Below, one piece after another: positions 15,024 through 21,770 of a stretch of 28,333 nt of DNA (its first letter is position 1; each line of letters starts with the position of its first letter). This stretch comes from CAZJOD01 sp964547525 (GTDB taxonomy: Bacteria; Bacillota; Clostridia; JAAYHZ01), in assembly GCA_964547525.1 (NCBI GenBank), contig CAZJOD010000027.1:1-28333 (forward strand). Direction: 5' to 3'. The notes beneath the pieces were generated by a model, which worked only from the letters and a program-made list of their open reading frames with translations, was not told where the DNA came from and did no database searches. A program made the position numbers and the translations under genes.

Positions 15024-16220
15024 TTATCCGAGTAAGCTTAACAATATTCCCGCTGCTACCGCAGAACCTATGACTCCGGCTACGTTCGGGCCCATTGCAT
15101 GCATAAGTAAGAAGTTTGAAGGGTTTGCCCTTTGTCCTTCCTTTTGTGAAACACGTGACGCCATAGGAACGGCTGAAACGCCGGCGGAACCTATTAAAGG
15201 ATTAACCTTACCTTTTGTAAATTTATACATAATCTTTCCGAATATTACACCGGAAGCCGTACCAATACCAAATGCCACCAAACCTAGAGCGATAATTAAA
15301 ATAGTATTTATGTTAAGGAACTTTTCGGCAGTGGATGTCGCACCTACAGTTAGTCCTAAGAATATAGTTACTATATTTATTAATTCGTTTTCAGCAGTCT
15401 TACTTAAACGATCTACAACTCCGCTTACCTTAAGGAGATTACCTAACATAAGCATACCTATCAAAGGAGCGGCGTCAGGTATAAAGAAGGAGACTATGAG
15501 TGTAACAATAATCGGGAACAGGATTTTTTCAGTTTTTGATACGGGTCTTAACTGTTCCATTACTGTTTCTCTTTCTTTTTTCGTAGTTAAAGCTCTCATA
15601 ATGGGTGGTTGTATTACCGGAACCAAAGCCATATACGAATATGCCGCAACGGCGATAGGTCCTAATAACTCGGGCGCCAACTTAGATGTCAAAAATATAG
15701 CCGTAGGGCCGTCCGCTCCGCCTATAATACCTATAGAGCCGGCTTCTTGTAAAGAAAAGCCTAATAATCTGGCGCCTATAAAGGTAAAGAAGATTCCCAT
15801 TTGCGCCGCCGCGCCAAGTAATAAACTTTTAGGGTTAGCGATTAACGGACCGAAATCGGTCATAACTCCAATACCTAAGAATATCAAAGGTGGATATATG
15901 CCTAATTTTACCCCTTGATACAAAATATATAATAAACCGTCAGGCTGACCTTCAACACCACCTGCATACGAGCTCATATTTGCACCCGGTATATTTGCCA
16001 ACAGCATACCGAAAGATATTGGCAACAGAAGAAGTGGTTCATACTTTTTTACAATTGCCAAATACAATAATGTGCAAGCGATTGCCAGCATAAGATATGT
16101 TTTCCAATCGGCATTTGCGAAACCCGTTTTATTTAATAGATTGGAGATTCCTTGTGCAAAGGAGGAATTCCCACTGTTATTCAAAAAAACACTTGCATTA
16201 TTCAATATCACATTCATCAT
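15024..16220 (-). CDS. oadB: Na+-translocating decarboxylase beta subunit (OadB family)
   Basis: This is the membrane subunit that decarboxylates carboxybiotin and exports Na+ in oxaloacetate, methylmalonyl-CoA or glutaconyl-CoA decarboxylases. It has 398 residues and many hydrophobic helices. Residues known to matter in Klebsiella OadB are all kept at a constant offset of 33: Asp170 (GGADGPTAIF; Asp203), Tyr196 (Tyr229), Asn340, Gly344, Ser349 and Arg356 (Asn373, Gly377, Ser382, Arg389). The ATG follows AAGGA closely. oadG is 30 bases upstream; no alpha subunit or biotin carrier lies in the operon, so the substrate cannot be told. Confidence 0.93.
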   Translation of the reverse strand: MMNVILNNASVFLNNSGNSSFAQGISNLLNKTGFANADWKTYLMLAIACTLLYLAIVKKYEPLLLLPISFGMLLANIPGANMSSYAGGVEGQPDGLLYILYQGVKLGIYPPLIFLGIGVMTDFGPLIANPKSLLLGAAAQMGIFFTFIGARLLGFSLQEAGSIGIIGGADGPTAIFLTSKLAPELLGPIAVAAYSYMALVPVIQPPIMRALTTKKERETVMEQLRPVSKTEKILFPIIVTLIVSFFIPDAAPLIGMLMLGNLLKVSGVVDRLSKTAENELINIVTIFLGLTVGATSTAEKFLNINTILIIALGLVAFGIGTASGVIFGKIMYKFTKGKVNPLIGSAGVSAVPMASRVSQKEGQRANPSNFLLMHAMGPNVAGVIGSAVAAGILLSLLG

Positions 16221-16250
16221 TATTATTCCTTGTAATTAAATTTATTTGAT

Positions 16251-16625
16251 TCAGTTTGCAGAACTTTCTCTTGCAACCCTATTCCACACAGGAATCGTTT
16301 GGTCAACACGCTTATATGATTTTATTATCAAGTTACTATGGGGTGTCGCACGAAAACATGATTGTATGGCGGCGGTCAGTATTGCAACTAATTCATCTTC
16401 GGATAATTCATCTTCAGATATGCTATCTTCGGAAATTTTTTCCGTTAAAGTTTCTTCAATATTATTATTAGTAGCTTCTTTTGCCGAAATTGCTACATTT
16501 ACACCGTTAATCTTTCTGCTATTAATAAATTTTGCCGTTTTACCAAATAAACTTATTAATAAGCTTAATAAAAATAAAGCTCCAAAAACTACAACTAAAC
16601 CGATTAATACTATATCCCAATCCAT
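16251..16625 (-). CDS. oadG: decarboxylase pump gamma subunit (OadG family)
   Basis: This is the small membrane-anchored subunit that assembles and stabilises Na+-pump decarboxylases. It has 124 residues: one N-terminal membrane helix (IVLIGLVVVFGALFLLSLLI), a linker, an acidic Ser-Glu-Asp-rich stretch around residues 58-78 with repeated SEDE units, and a C-terminal segment ELVAILTAAI then IPVWNRVAR, typical of Gram-positive OadG proteins. AAGGAGGTG precedes the ATG. It is read first in a two-gene operon with oadB. Confidence 0.85.
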   Translation of the reverse strand: MDWDIVLIGLVVVFGALFLLSLLISLFGKTAKFINSRKINGVNVAISAKEATNNNIEETLTEKISEDSISEDELSEDELVAILTAAIQSCFRATPHSNLIIKSYKRVDQTIPVWNRVARESSAN

Positions 16626-17009
16626 ATGTGCACCTCCTTCTCTACATTTGAAATACTTTGATAAAAAATTATCTATAAATCATTTTAATTCTTAATTTAT
16701 CATATACACATACATTAGTCAATATTGAGTAGCCATTAATTTCATACTTATTATTTTTCATTATAGGATAAAATATAATAATATTTATTGTTGAAAGCTT
16801 TAAAATTTAAATTTATAAATAACTTTTTATAAAAGATGATTTAAAATTATTTATAAAAAAACTTTGCTTATTGTAGTGAAACAATTATATGGTACAAATT
16901 TTAAATATGGAAATATAAACAAAATAAACATAACAGACGTCAAACTTTCTATAAATTACAACGAAAAAATTAAAGTTTATTGAGCAAACTAATATCGGAG
17001 GTGAATATA
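16626..17009. other. AT-rich divergent intergenic region, 384 bases
   Basis: It holds the oadG promoter candidate and the ribosome binding site of the lipoprotein gene (GGAGGTG, 16997-17003). The rest is very AT-rich with runs of TTTAAATTTATAAAT-like sequence around 16800-16860. I see no coding sequence. No convincing plus-strand promoter could be fixed. A CATACATTA at 16709-16717 resembles a sporulation sigma -10 but has no partner -35. Confidence 0.6.
16694..16722 (-). promoter_or_regulatory. candidate promoter of oadG-oadB
   Basis: On the minus strand, TTGACT (16722-16717) is 17 bases from TAAATT (16699-16694), about 70 bases before the oadG ATG. The -10 matches only four of six positions. 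Confidence 0.45.
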
Positions 17010-18710
17010 TTGAGTAAAACATTCAAAACTTCGATGATCGGTTTAACAATAATTGCGTTAATGATTATGGTATTTGCGGGATGTAATTTCGAAACTAATC
17101 CGGATGCAGGTAATGTGCCGGGAACAACCCCGGGAACAACTCCCGGAACAACTCCGGGAGGTACGGTAACAGGAACTCCTGCGGGTGGTGCCGGAGAGGG
17201 TGCTGCAGGCGGTGCAGGTGGCGCGGGACAAGGTGCGGCAGGTAGAGCGGGAGATATGCTAAGACCCGGAGCTCCGGTAACACCGGGAGCACCCGGAGCG
17301 GCAGGAGCACCCGGAGCAGGAGGAGCACCGGCTACTACACCGGGCGCAGGTGCAGGATTAAATGATCGTTTACCGAGATATGGTAATGCTAGAAACGGAG
17401 CTGATAATGGCGGATTGCTTTTCGGCTCCGCTCCTGATTTATACACCGGAAATGCAATGTTCCAACCGGGTTACATGAACGGTAATACAGGAAATAACGC
17501 TTACCCTTACGGATCTCCGGACGGAAGATTTGTCGACGGTTATCCAGGGCAACACTGGGGATATAACGATGGTTATAATGAATATGCATTCGGTAACAAT
17601 GGATTTTGGGACGATAGAAATTTTACTGCCGATAGTGCGGATAGATATATAAATAATAGACATGGTGCCGATATAGGTAGAGGTGCCGCAGGTGGTTATG
17701 CAGGTAGAGCTAACGCAGGAAGAAATAATGCAGGAAGAAATAATGCAGATGGAGCAAATGCAGGCAGAGCAAATGTAGGAAGAAATAATGCAGACGGAGC
17801 AAATGCAGGCAGAGCAAATGTAGGAAGAAATAATGCAGGCGGAGCTAATGTAGGCAGAGCAAATGCAGGTAGAAATAATGCAGGCGGAGCTAATGTAGGC
17901 GGAGCTGATGCAGGACGAGTTAATGTAGGCAGAGGTAATGCCGGTAGATCGGATATTGGCGGATTAAATGCCGGTGGTAATGTAGGTGCGGACACATATG
18001 GTGAACGAGGCTTTTGGGGGAGAGGTAGATTTATAGGACAAGATGCTGTTGATAGATACTATGGTACCGGTGGTAACCGCATAAACAACGGAGGTTTATT
18101 CGGTAGAAACGATATAGATCGAAACACCGGCACTTGGTTTAGAAATAACGGAACACTGTTCGGTAGAAATGAAAACAATCGTAATAATGGAGCATGGTTT
18201 GGTAGAAATGACTATTACGGCAATAATCGTAACAATAATACAATAGGAAGAAACGACTTTAACGGTAATAATCGAAATAATGCTTTCTGGTTTAACAGAG
18301 GTGGATTAAACGGGGCAAGAAATAATGCTCTATTGAATAATTATGGAAATGCCGCAGCAAATCTTACAAATCAACAATATTGTAATATTGCCGACGAAAT
18401 CAAAAGAGATGTAAAAGGCCTTAGAGAAGTTAGAGATGCGGAAGTTTGTGTTACCGGAGATAATATTTATGTCGGTTACAAACCTGGAATATATGCTAAT
18501 AACAGAGATAACTTGAATATGGCGATTGAAGATAGAATTAGATCTATGTACCCTAATGCTACAAATGTAAATGTTACCTCTAACAACTATGATATGCAGT
18601 CTATACGCAGGGCGTATGCAAAAGTAAAAAACAGTAATATGAATCTTGCAGACTTAGACGGTATGTTAAATCCGATCAGAAACAGAATAAATAATGTAAA
18701 TCAATATTAG
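17010..18710 (+). CDS. repeat-rich lipoprotein with YhcN/YlaJ-like C-terminal domain
   Basis: The start is the TTG at 17010, six bases after GGAGGTG, giving 566 residues. Residues 1-25 are a lipoprotein signal (Lys, then a hydrophobic helix, then lipobox FAGC with Cys25). Next come PGTT repeats (37-49) and a Gly-Ala-Pro stretch with collagen-like Gly-X-Y triplets (about 86-112). An aromatic Gly/Asn region follows, then a tandem five-residue array of type (A/N)-N-(A/V)-G-(R/G) at about residues 230-323. After that come Asn-rich units with FGRN and WFRNNG (about 355-440). Residues about 452-566 resemble the sporulation lipoprotein family YhcN/YlaJ: an IADEI helix, VRDAEVCVTGDNIYVGY, a MYPNATNVNVTSN strand and a final helical part. 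It is probably exported and possibly attached to the forespore or coat. The central expansion is unlike known members. Function unknown. Confidence 0.7.
   Translation: MSKTFKTSMIGLTIIALMIMVFAGCNFETNPDAGNVPGTTPGTTPGTTPGGTVTGTPAGGAGEGAAGGAGGAGQGAAGRAGDMLRPGAPVTPGAPGAAGAPGAGGAPATTPGAGAGLNDRLPRYGNARNGADNGGLLFGSAPDLYTGNAMFQPGYMNGNTGNNAYPYGSPDGRFVDGYPGQHWGYNDGYNEYAFGNNGFWDDRNFTADSADRYINNRHGADIGRGAAGGYAGRANAGRNNAGRNNADGANAGRANVGRNNADGANAGRANVGRNNAGGANVGRANAGRNNAGGANVGGADAGRVNVGRGNAGRSDIGGLNAGGNVGADTYGERGFWGRGRFIGQDAVDRYYGTGGNRINNGGLFGRNDIDRNTGTWFRNNGTLFGRNENNRNNGAWFGRNDYYGNNRNNNTIGRNDFNGNNRNNAFWFNRGGLNGARNNALLNNYGNAAANLTNQQYCNIADEIKRDVKGLREVRDAEVCVTGDNIYVGYKPGIYANNRDNLNMAIEDRIRSMYPNATNVNVTSNNYDMQSIRRAYAKVKNSNMNLADLDGMLNPIRNRINNVNQY
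17700..17980 (+). repeat. 15-base / 45-base tandem repeats inside the lipoprotein gene
   Basis: About 18 units of 15 bases encode five-residue repeats such as ANAGR, ANVGR, NNADG and NNAGG. A higher-order 45-base unit is nearly identical in two copies (17745-17789 and 17790-17834; they differ at GAT versus GAC), with two diverged copies up to about 17925. Recent duplication is implied. Confidence 0.9.
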
Positions 18711-18713
18711 CGG

Positions 18714-18737
18714 TAAAGCGGGATTCCCTCCGCTTTA
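18714..18737 (+). terminator. hairpin directly after the lipoprotein gene
   Basis: TAAAGCGG (18714-18721) pairs with CCGCTTTA (18730-18737) around GATTCCCT. The T tract is missing, so it may act as a 3' stability hairpin ahead of the true terminator. Confidence 0.5.
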
Positions 18738-18747
18738 TCATAAATAT

Positions 18748-18791
18748 TCCCGGTATTATTTATTAAAAACGATACCACCGGGAGTTTTTTT
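18748..18791 (+). terminator. intrinsic terminator of the lipoprotein gene
   Basis: TCCCGGT (18748-18754) pairs with ACCGGGA (18777-18783), followed by G and a run of seven T. The loop contains a second possible pairing, GGTAT with ATACC. Confidence 0.85.
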
Positions 18792-18856
18792 ATTAGTTCA
18801 ATACATTCGCCTTAAAATTACTTTGTACTTATTGATCTAAGACAGTCATAAATGTT

Positions 18857-18886
18857 AACCTGTATATGTTTTTGCGCAGGTTTTTT
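18857..18886 (+). terminator. second plus-strand terminator-like hairpin
   Basis: AACCTG (18857-18862) pairs with CAGGTT (18877-18882), then T-rich sequence. It lies about 65 bases after the previous terminator with no gene between. Confidence 0.65.
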
Positions 18887-18901
18887 ATTTTAAAGTTTAA
18901 A

Positions 18902-18921
18902 ACGACGGTAGTCGTAATTTT
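18902..18921 (+). terminator. short hairpin with T run
   Basis: ACGAC (18902-18906) pairs with GTCGT (18911-18915) around GGTA, followed by AA and a run of T. It is weak on its own, but is the fourth hairpin in this 250-base gap. Confidence 0.4.
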
Positions 18922-18929
18922 TTATCATA

Positions 18930-18956
18930 AAATAAAGAGGGGCTATAGAACCCCTC
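18930..18956 (-). terminator. terminator of the small membrane protein gene
   Basis: GAGGGG (18937-18942) pairs with CCCCTC (18951-18956). On the minus strand it starts right after the stop codon at 18960 and is followed by TTTATTTT. Confidence 0.8.
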
Positions 18957-18959
18957 ATT

Positions 18960-19223
18960 TTATTTTTTAAATACCGCATTCATCATAATCGCACCTATAA
19001 AACCAATCGAAATTACCTGACCTCCGGTCTCCAGTGCGCTTTTGCATAAAAAGAAAAGATCGGGGTTGGGTGTTGTCTTGGCAAGTACGGACATTCCCAT
19101 AATTGCCGGTACGGCAAGAAAAGAAAATATGACAAAAGTACCTTTCAAAATAGTTTTAGATATTTTGCCCATGTCCATGAAGGAGGATATGATCTTCATG
19201 ACAGCCTTTTTCAATATAATCAT
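18960..19223 (-). CDS. small hypothetical membrane protein
   Basis: I do not recognise this family. The start is the ATG at 19221-19223 (87 residues), eight bases after AAAGGGG. The longer open frame upstream is AT-rich and lacks a ribosome binding site. The N-terminal 28 residues are basic and amphipathic. Two hydrophobic segments follow: FVIFSFLAVPAIMGMSVLA (about 30-48) and a C-terminal one containing VISIGFIGAIMMNAV (about 69-83), joined by a short loop with TTPNPD and one Cys. A dedicated terminator follows directly, which supports a real gene. It lies next to the spore-type lipoprotein gene but in the opposite direction, so a sporulation role is only a guess. Confidence 0.6.
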   Translation of the reverse strand: MIILKKAVMKIISSFMDMGKISKTILKGTFVIFSFLAVPAIMGMSVLAKTTPNPDLFFLCKSALETGGQVISIGFIGAIMMNAVFKK

Positions 19224-19429
19224 TTTATCAACCCCTTTAATAAAAATAATATAATATACAAATATGATACATGTATATAGATTGTAATTCAATGCAAAAT
19301 TATTGGCATACTTGCCGGATAGTTCCGTGCTCCGGGGAGAGCCCTTAGAATGAAGAATTTTGCAATTTTATGAAATAAATCTTGCAAAACCACTCCTTCT
19401 AACGCCATATTTTAGGGTGTATGGCACGA

Positions 19430-19441
19430 AATACCGGTATT
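19430..19441. promoter_or_regulatory. 12-base palindrome at the gdhA -35 (operator-like)
   Basis: AATACCGGTATT is a perfect 12-base palindrome whose last two bases overlap the TTGCAT -35 element (19440-19445). This is a typical position for a repressor or activator site. Confidence 0.45.
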
Positions 19442-19468
19442 GCATTGGAAATTGTTAAATTGTATAAT
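19440..19468 (+). promoter_or_regulatory. sigma-A promoter of gdhA
   Basis: TTGCAT (19440-19445) and TATAAT (19463-19468) are spaced by 17 bases. A leader of about 80 bases would precede the ATG. Confidence 0.7.
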
Positions 19469-19554
19469 ATATAAGCTAGATAGTATGATATTTTTGTTTC
19501 ATTTTATATTATACTTAGGATGTCGGTTGATTATATGAAATTGGGGGTGCTTTT

Positions 19555-20814
19555 ATGGATAAAAAATACAATCCATACGACAATATGTTGCAGGTATTGA
19601 CAAATGCCGCTGATTTGCTCGGGTTAAAAGAAAGTGATTACATAGCTGTAAAATACCCGGAGCGTGAACTTAAAGTAGCTATTCCGGTAGAAATGGATGA
19701 CGGTTCTGTTAAAGTATTCGAAGGTTACAGAGTGCAGCATTCAAGTTCGAGAGGACCATGTAAAGGCGGTATTCGTTATCATCCGGATGTGGATATAGAC
19801 GAAGTTAAAGCTTTGGCCGCTTGGATGTCATTAAAGTGTGCTGTTGTGAATATTCCATATGGTGGAGGTAAAGGTGCTGTTAAAGTTGACCCTTCTTTGC
19901 TTTCCCGTAACGAATTAAAAAGATTAACCAGAAGATACACAGCTATGATTTTACCGTTGATTGGTCCGGAAAAAGATATACCCGCACCGGATGTTAACAC
20001 CAATGCAGAGATAATGGGTTGGATCATGGATACATACAGTATGTTTAAAGGTTATGCCGTGCATGGTGTTGTTACAGGAAAACCCGTTGAAATAGGTGGT
20101 TCTTTAGGAAGAAGTCAGGCTACCGGTCGTGGTGTTATGTTAATGGCCAAAGAAATTTTACGTCGTTTGGACAAACCCATAGAAGCTACTACGGTTGCAG
20201 TGCAAGGTATGGGTAACGTAGGAGCTACGGCTGCTTTACTTATGTATCAGCAAGGTTTTAAAGTAATTGCCGTAAGTGATGTCTCAGGTGGTATAATATG
20301 TGAAGAAGGTCTTGACATCAATGAAGTAGTTGAATTTATTGCAAATAAAAAGCGCTTGTTAAAAGATTACAAAAACGATAAAGTAAAATTTGTTACCAAC
20401 GAAGAAGTATTGACATGTGATGCCGATGTATTGGTACCTGCTGCTTTAGAAAATCAAATCAATGAAAACATAGTCCAAAAAATACAAGCTAAAATCATAG
20501 TTGAAGGAGCGAACGGTCCCACTACATTCGAAGCGGATAAAGTTTTAGATAAAAAAGGTATCGCTGTTATACCCGACATCTTAGCTAATGCCGGTGGTGT
20601 TGTTGTATCATATTTTGAATGGGTGCAAAATATTCAATCACTCACATGGGACGAAGACGAAATCAATCGCACATTGGAAAAAATAATGACGAGAGCATTT
20701 GATGAAGTGTGGCAAGTAAGCAAAGAAAGAAATGTTTCAATGAGAATTGCGGCTAATATGGTTGCTTTAAAGAGAATTGTCACTGCCAAAAACCTACGTG
20801 GGATATTTCCATGA
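19555..20814 (+). CDS. gdhA: glutamate dehydrogenase (GudB/RocG type)
   Basis: This is a hexameric enzyme that interconverts glutamate and 2-oxoglutarate plus ammonia with NAD(P). It is 419 residues. Visible are GPCKGGIRYHP (Lys70), Lys94, YGGGKGAVKVDP with catalytic Lys106, and PAPDVNT with catalytic Asp146. The coenzyme motif GMGNVG is followed by a strand ending VSDVSGG; the Asp there suggests NAD. C-terminal NGPTT and ILANAGGVVVSYFEW are also typical. GGGGGTG precedes the ATG. It is monocistronic, with its own promoter, palindrome and strong terminator. Family sure; Leu or Phe dehydrogenase is unlikely at this length and with these motifs. Confidence 0.95.
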   Translation: MDKKYNPYDNMLQVLTNAADLLGLKESDYIAVKYPERELKVAIPVEMDDGSVKVFEGYRVQHSSSRGPCKGGIRYHPDVDIDEVKALAAWMSLKCAVVNIPYGGGKGAVKVDPSLLSRNELKRLTRRYTAMILPLIGPEKDIPAPDVNTNAEIMGWIMDTYSMFKGYAVHGVVTGKPVEIGGSLGRSQATGRGVMLMAKEILRRLDKPIEATTVAVQGMGNVGATAALLMYQQGFKVIAVSDVSGGIICEEGLDINEVVEFIANKKRLLKDYKNDKVKFVTNEEVLTCDADVLVPAALENQINENIVQKIQAKIIVEGANGPTTFEADKVLDKKGIAVIPDILANAGGVVVSYFEWVQNIQSLTWDEDEINRTLEKIMTRAFDEVWQVSKERNVSMRIAANMVALKRIVTAKNLRGIFP

Positions 20815-20881
20815 TTAATTTAATTTAGAAAATCTGTTTGCACATCATTTGTGTTTATGAAATAAAATTAATAAATAAATA

Positions 20882-20916
20882 TAAAAGAACCCGTATTAAT
20901 GATACGGGTTCTTTTA
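20882..20916. terminator. strong intrinsic terminator after gdhA
   Basis: A perfect 15-base stem (TAAAAGAACCCGTAT with its complement) around TAATG. A and T flanks allow it to work in both directions. Confidence 0.93.
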
Positions 20917-20953
20917 TATTTAACACATTGCATAGTGCTGTAAATAATTTTTG

Positions 20954-20962
20954 TGTTATAAT
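20954..20962 (+). promoter_or_regulatory. extended -10 promoter of the SIS-domain gene
   Basis: TGT followed by TATAAT (20957-20962) forms an extended -10 element, 70 bases before the ATG. TTGCAT at 20928 is too far away (23 bases) to be a normal -35. Confidence 0.5.
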
Positions 20963-21032
20963 TGCATTAACGAATATATTTTCTTATTTAGTGCGGGATA
21001 AAATAAATCTTATAACACAACAGGGAGTTAAT

Positions 21033-21677
21033 ATGGATAATGTTAAAGCAGTTATTTTTCGGATGATAAATAATACGGATGAATTGATACATTTTGCAGA
21101 CGATACTTTAGTGTGTGCGGAACTAATAATAAAGGCTTTTGAAAAAAAAGGCAAACTATTATTATGTGGAAACGGAGGAAGTTGTGCGGATTGTGACCAT
21201 ATCACAGGTGAATTGATGAAAGGGTTCTTAAAGAAAAGACCTCTTTCCGGTAATATATGTACCGAATTGGAAAAACAGTTTAAGGATGATTGGGCAACTG
21301 TAAAAAACAAGCTGCAACAAGGTTTGCCGGCAATATCTCTTTGTGCTCACAGTTCATTAATGACGGCGTTTAATAATGATGTAGATCCCGATTTGGTATT
21401 TGCGCAACAGGTTTTAGGATACGGCACCAACAATGATATATTAATTGCCATGAGTACTTCGGGTAATTCGAAAAACGTTGTTCATGCGGTTAAAACGGCT
21501 AAAGCATTAGGGCTCAAGGCAATAGGTTTTACAGGAAGCTCCGGTGGGCAATTAAAGAAGTTGTGTGATATATGTTTTTGTGTTCCTTCCGATGAAACTT
21601 ACAGAGTCCAAGAATATCACATTTGTATATATCATGCTTTATGTGCCGGGATTGAAGAGTATTTTTTTAGAATATGA
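21033..21677 (+). CDS. SIS-domain protein, phosphoheptose isomerase (GmhA)-like
   Basis: SIS domains bind phosphosugars; GmhA converts sedoheptulose 7-phosphate to heptose 7-phosphate. The start is the ATG at 21033 (214 residues), six bases after GGGAG; the longer open frame runs through the gdhA terminator and is not used. Seen are LLLCGNGGSCADCDH (43-56) and ELMKGF, then the second phosphate loop MSTSGNSKNV (140-149), and a C-terminal VPSDETYRVQEYHI as in GmhA. Residues 70-95 are longer than usual in GmhA, and two Cys stand where Ala is common. It precedes a DHS-like gene by 93 bases. Heptose genes are otherwise absent here, so the substrate may differ. Confidence 0.78.
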   Translation: MDNVKAVIFRMINNTDELIHFADDTLVCAELIIKAFEKKGKLLLCGNGGSCADCDHITGELMKGFLKKRPLSGNICTELEKQFKDDWATVKNKLQQGLPAISLCAHSSLMTAFNNDVDPDLVFAQQVLGYGTNNDILIAMSTSGNSKNVVHAVKTAKALGLKAIGFTGSSGGQLKKLCDICFCVPSDETYRVQEYHICIYHALCAGIEEYFFRI

Positions 21678-21770
21678 TTCGGGCATTTTAAGTAATGATC
21701 TACAAAATTGAAATATTTATATGTATGATTTAATAAATAATAGTATTGAAAAATGGGGAGAGAAGAAAAA

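Larger units (their letters stand above)
19224..19554. other. divergent intergenic region before gdhA, 331 bases
   Basis: Besides the gdhA promoter and palindrome, listed separately, it holds an AT-rich leader of the minus-strand gene and a GC-richer island at about 19315-19350 containing CTCCGGGGAG. A second TATTATACTT-like -10 lies at about 19505. No open reading frame with a ribosome binding site is visible. No T-box or other riboswitch core was found. Confidence 0.5.

Noticed and set aside
15070..15918. 282-codon open frame on the plus strand across oadB
   Set aside because: It lies antisense to a clear OadB coding region, has no ribosome binding site and its translation resembles no protein I know; a shadow of the membrane protein's codon use.
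16246..16695. Plus-strand open frame opposite oadG
   Set aside because: No start signals, and it is antisense to a recognised OadG gene; low-complexity Ser/Asn translation.
16709..16717. CATACATTA considered as a sporulation sigma -10 for the lipoprotein gene
   Set aside because: No matching -35 sequence at the needed distance, and it lies almost 300 bases before the start.
17700..17980. Repeat cluster considered as a CRISPR array
   Set aside because: Units are contiguous, multiples of 15 bases and in frame with the protein; there are no unique spacers.
17696..17995. Pro/Ala/Leu-rich minus-strand open frame across the lipoprotein repeats
   Set aside because: It is the complement of the 15-base repeats and has no start signals of its own.
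19293..19554. T-box or riboswitch before gdhA
   Set aside because: No T-box core sequence, specifier hairpin or terminator/antiterminator pair could be found; only a promoter and a palindrome are supported.
20838..21032. Long N-terminal extension of the SIS-domain protein
   Set aside because: It would be translated through the gdhA terminator and lacks a ribosome binding site; the ATG at 21033 has GGGAG in front and gives the normal family start.
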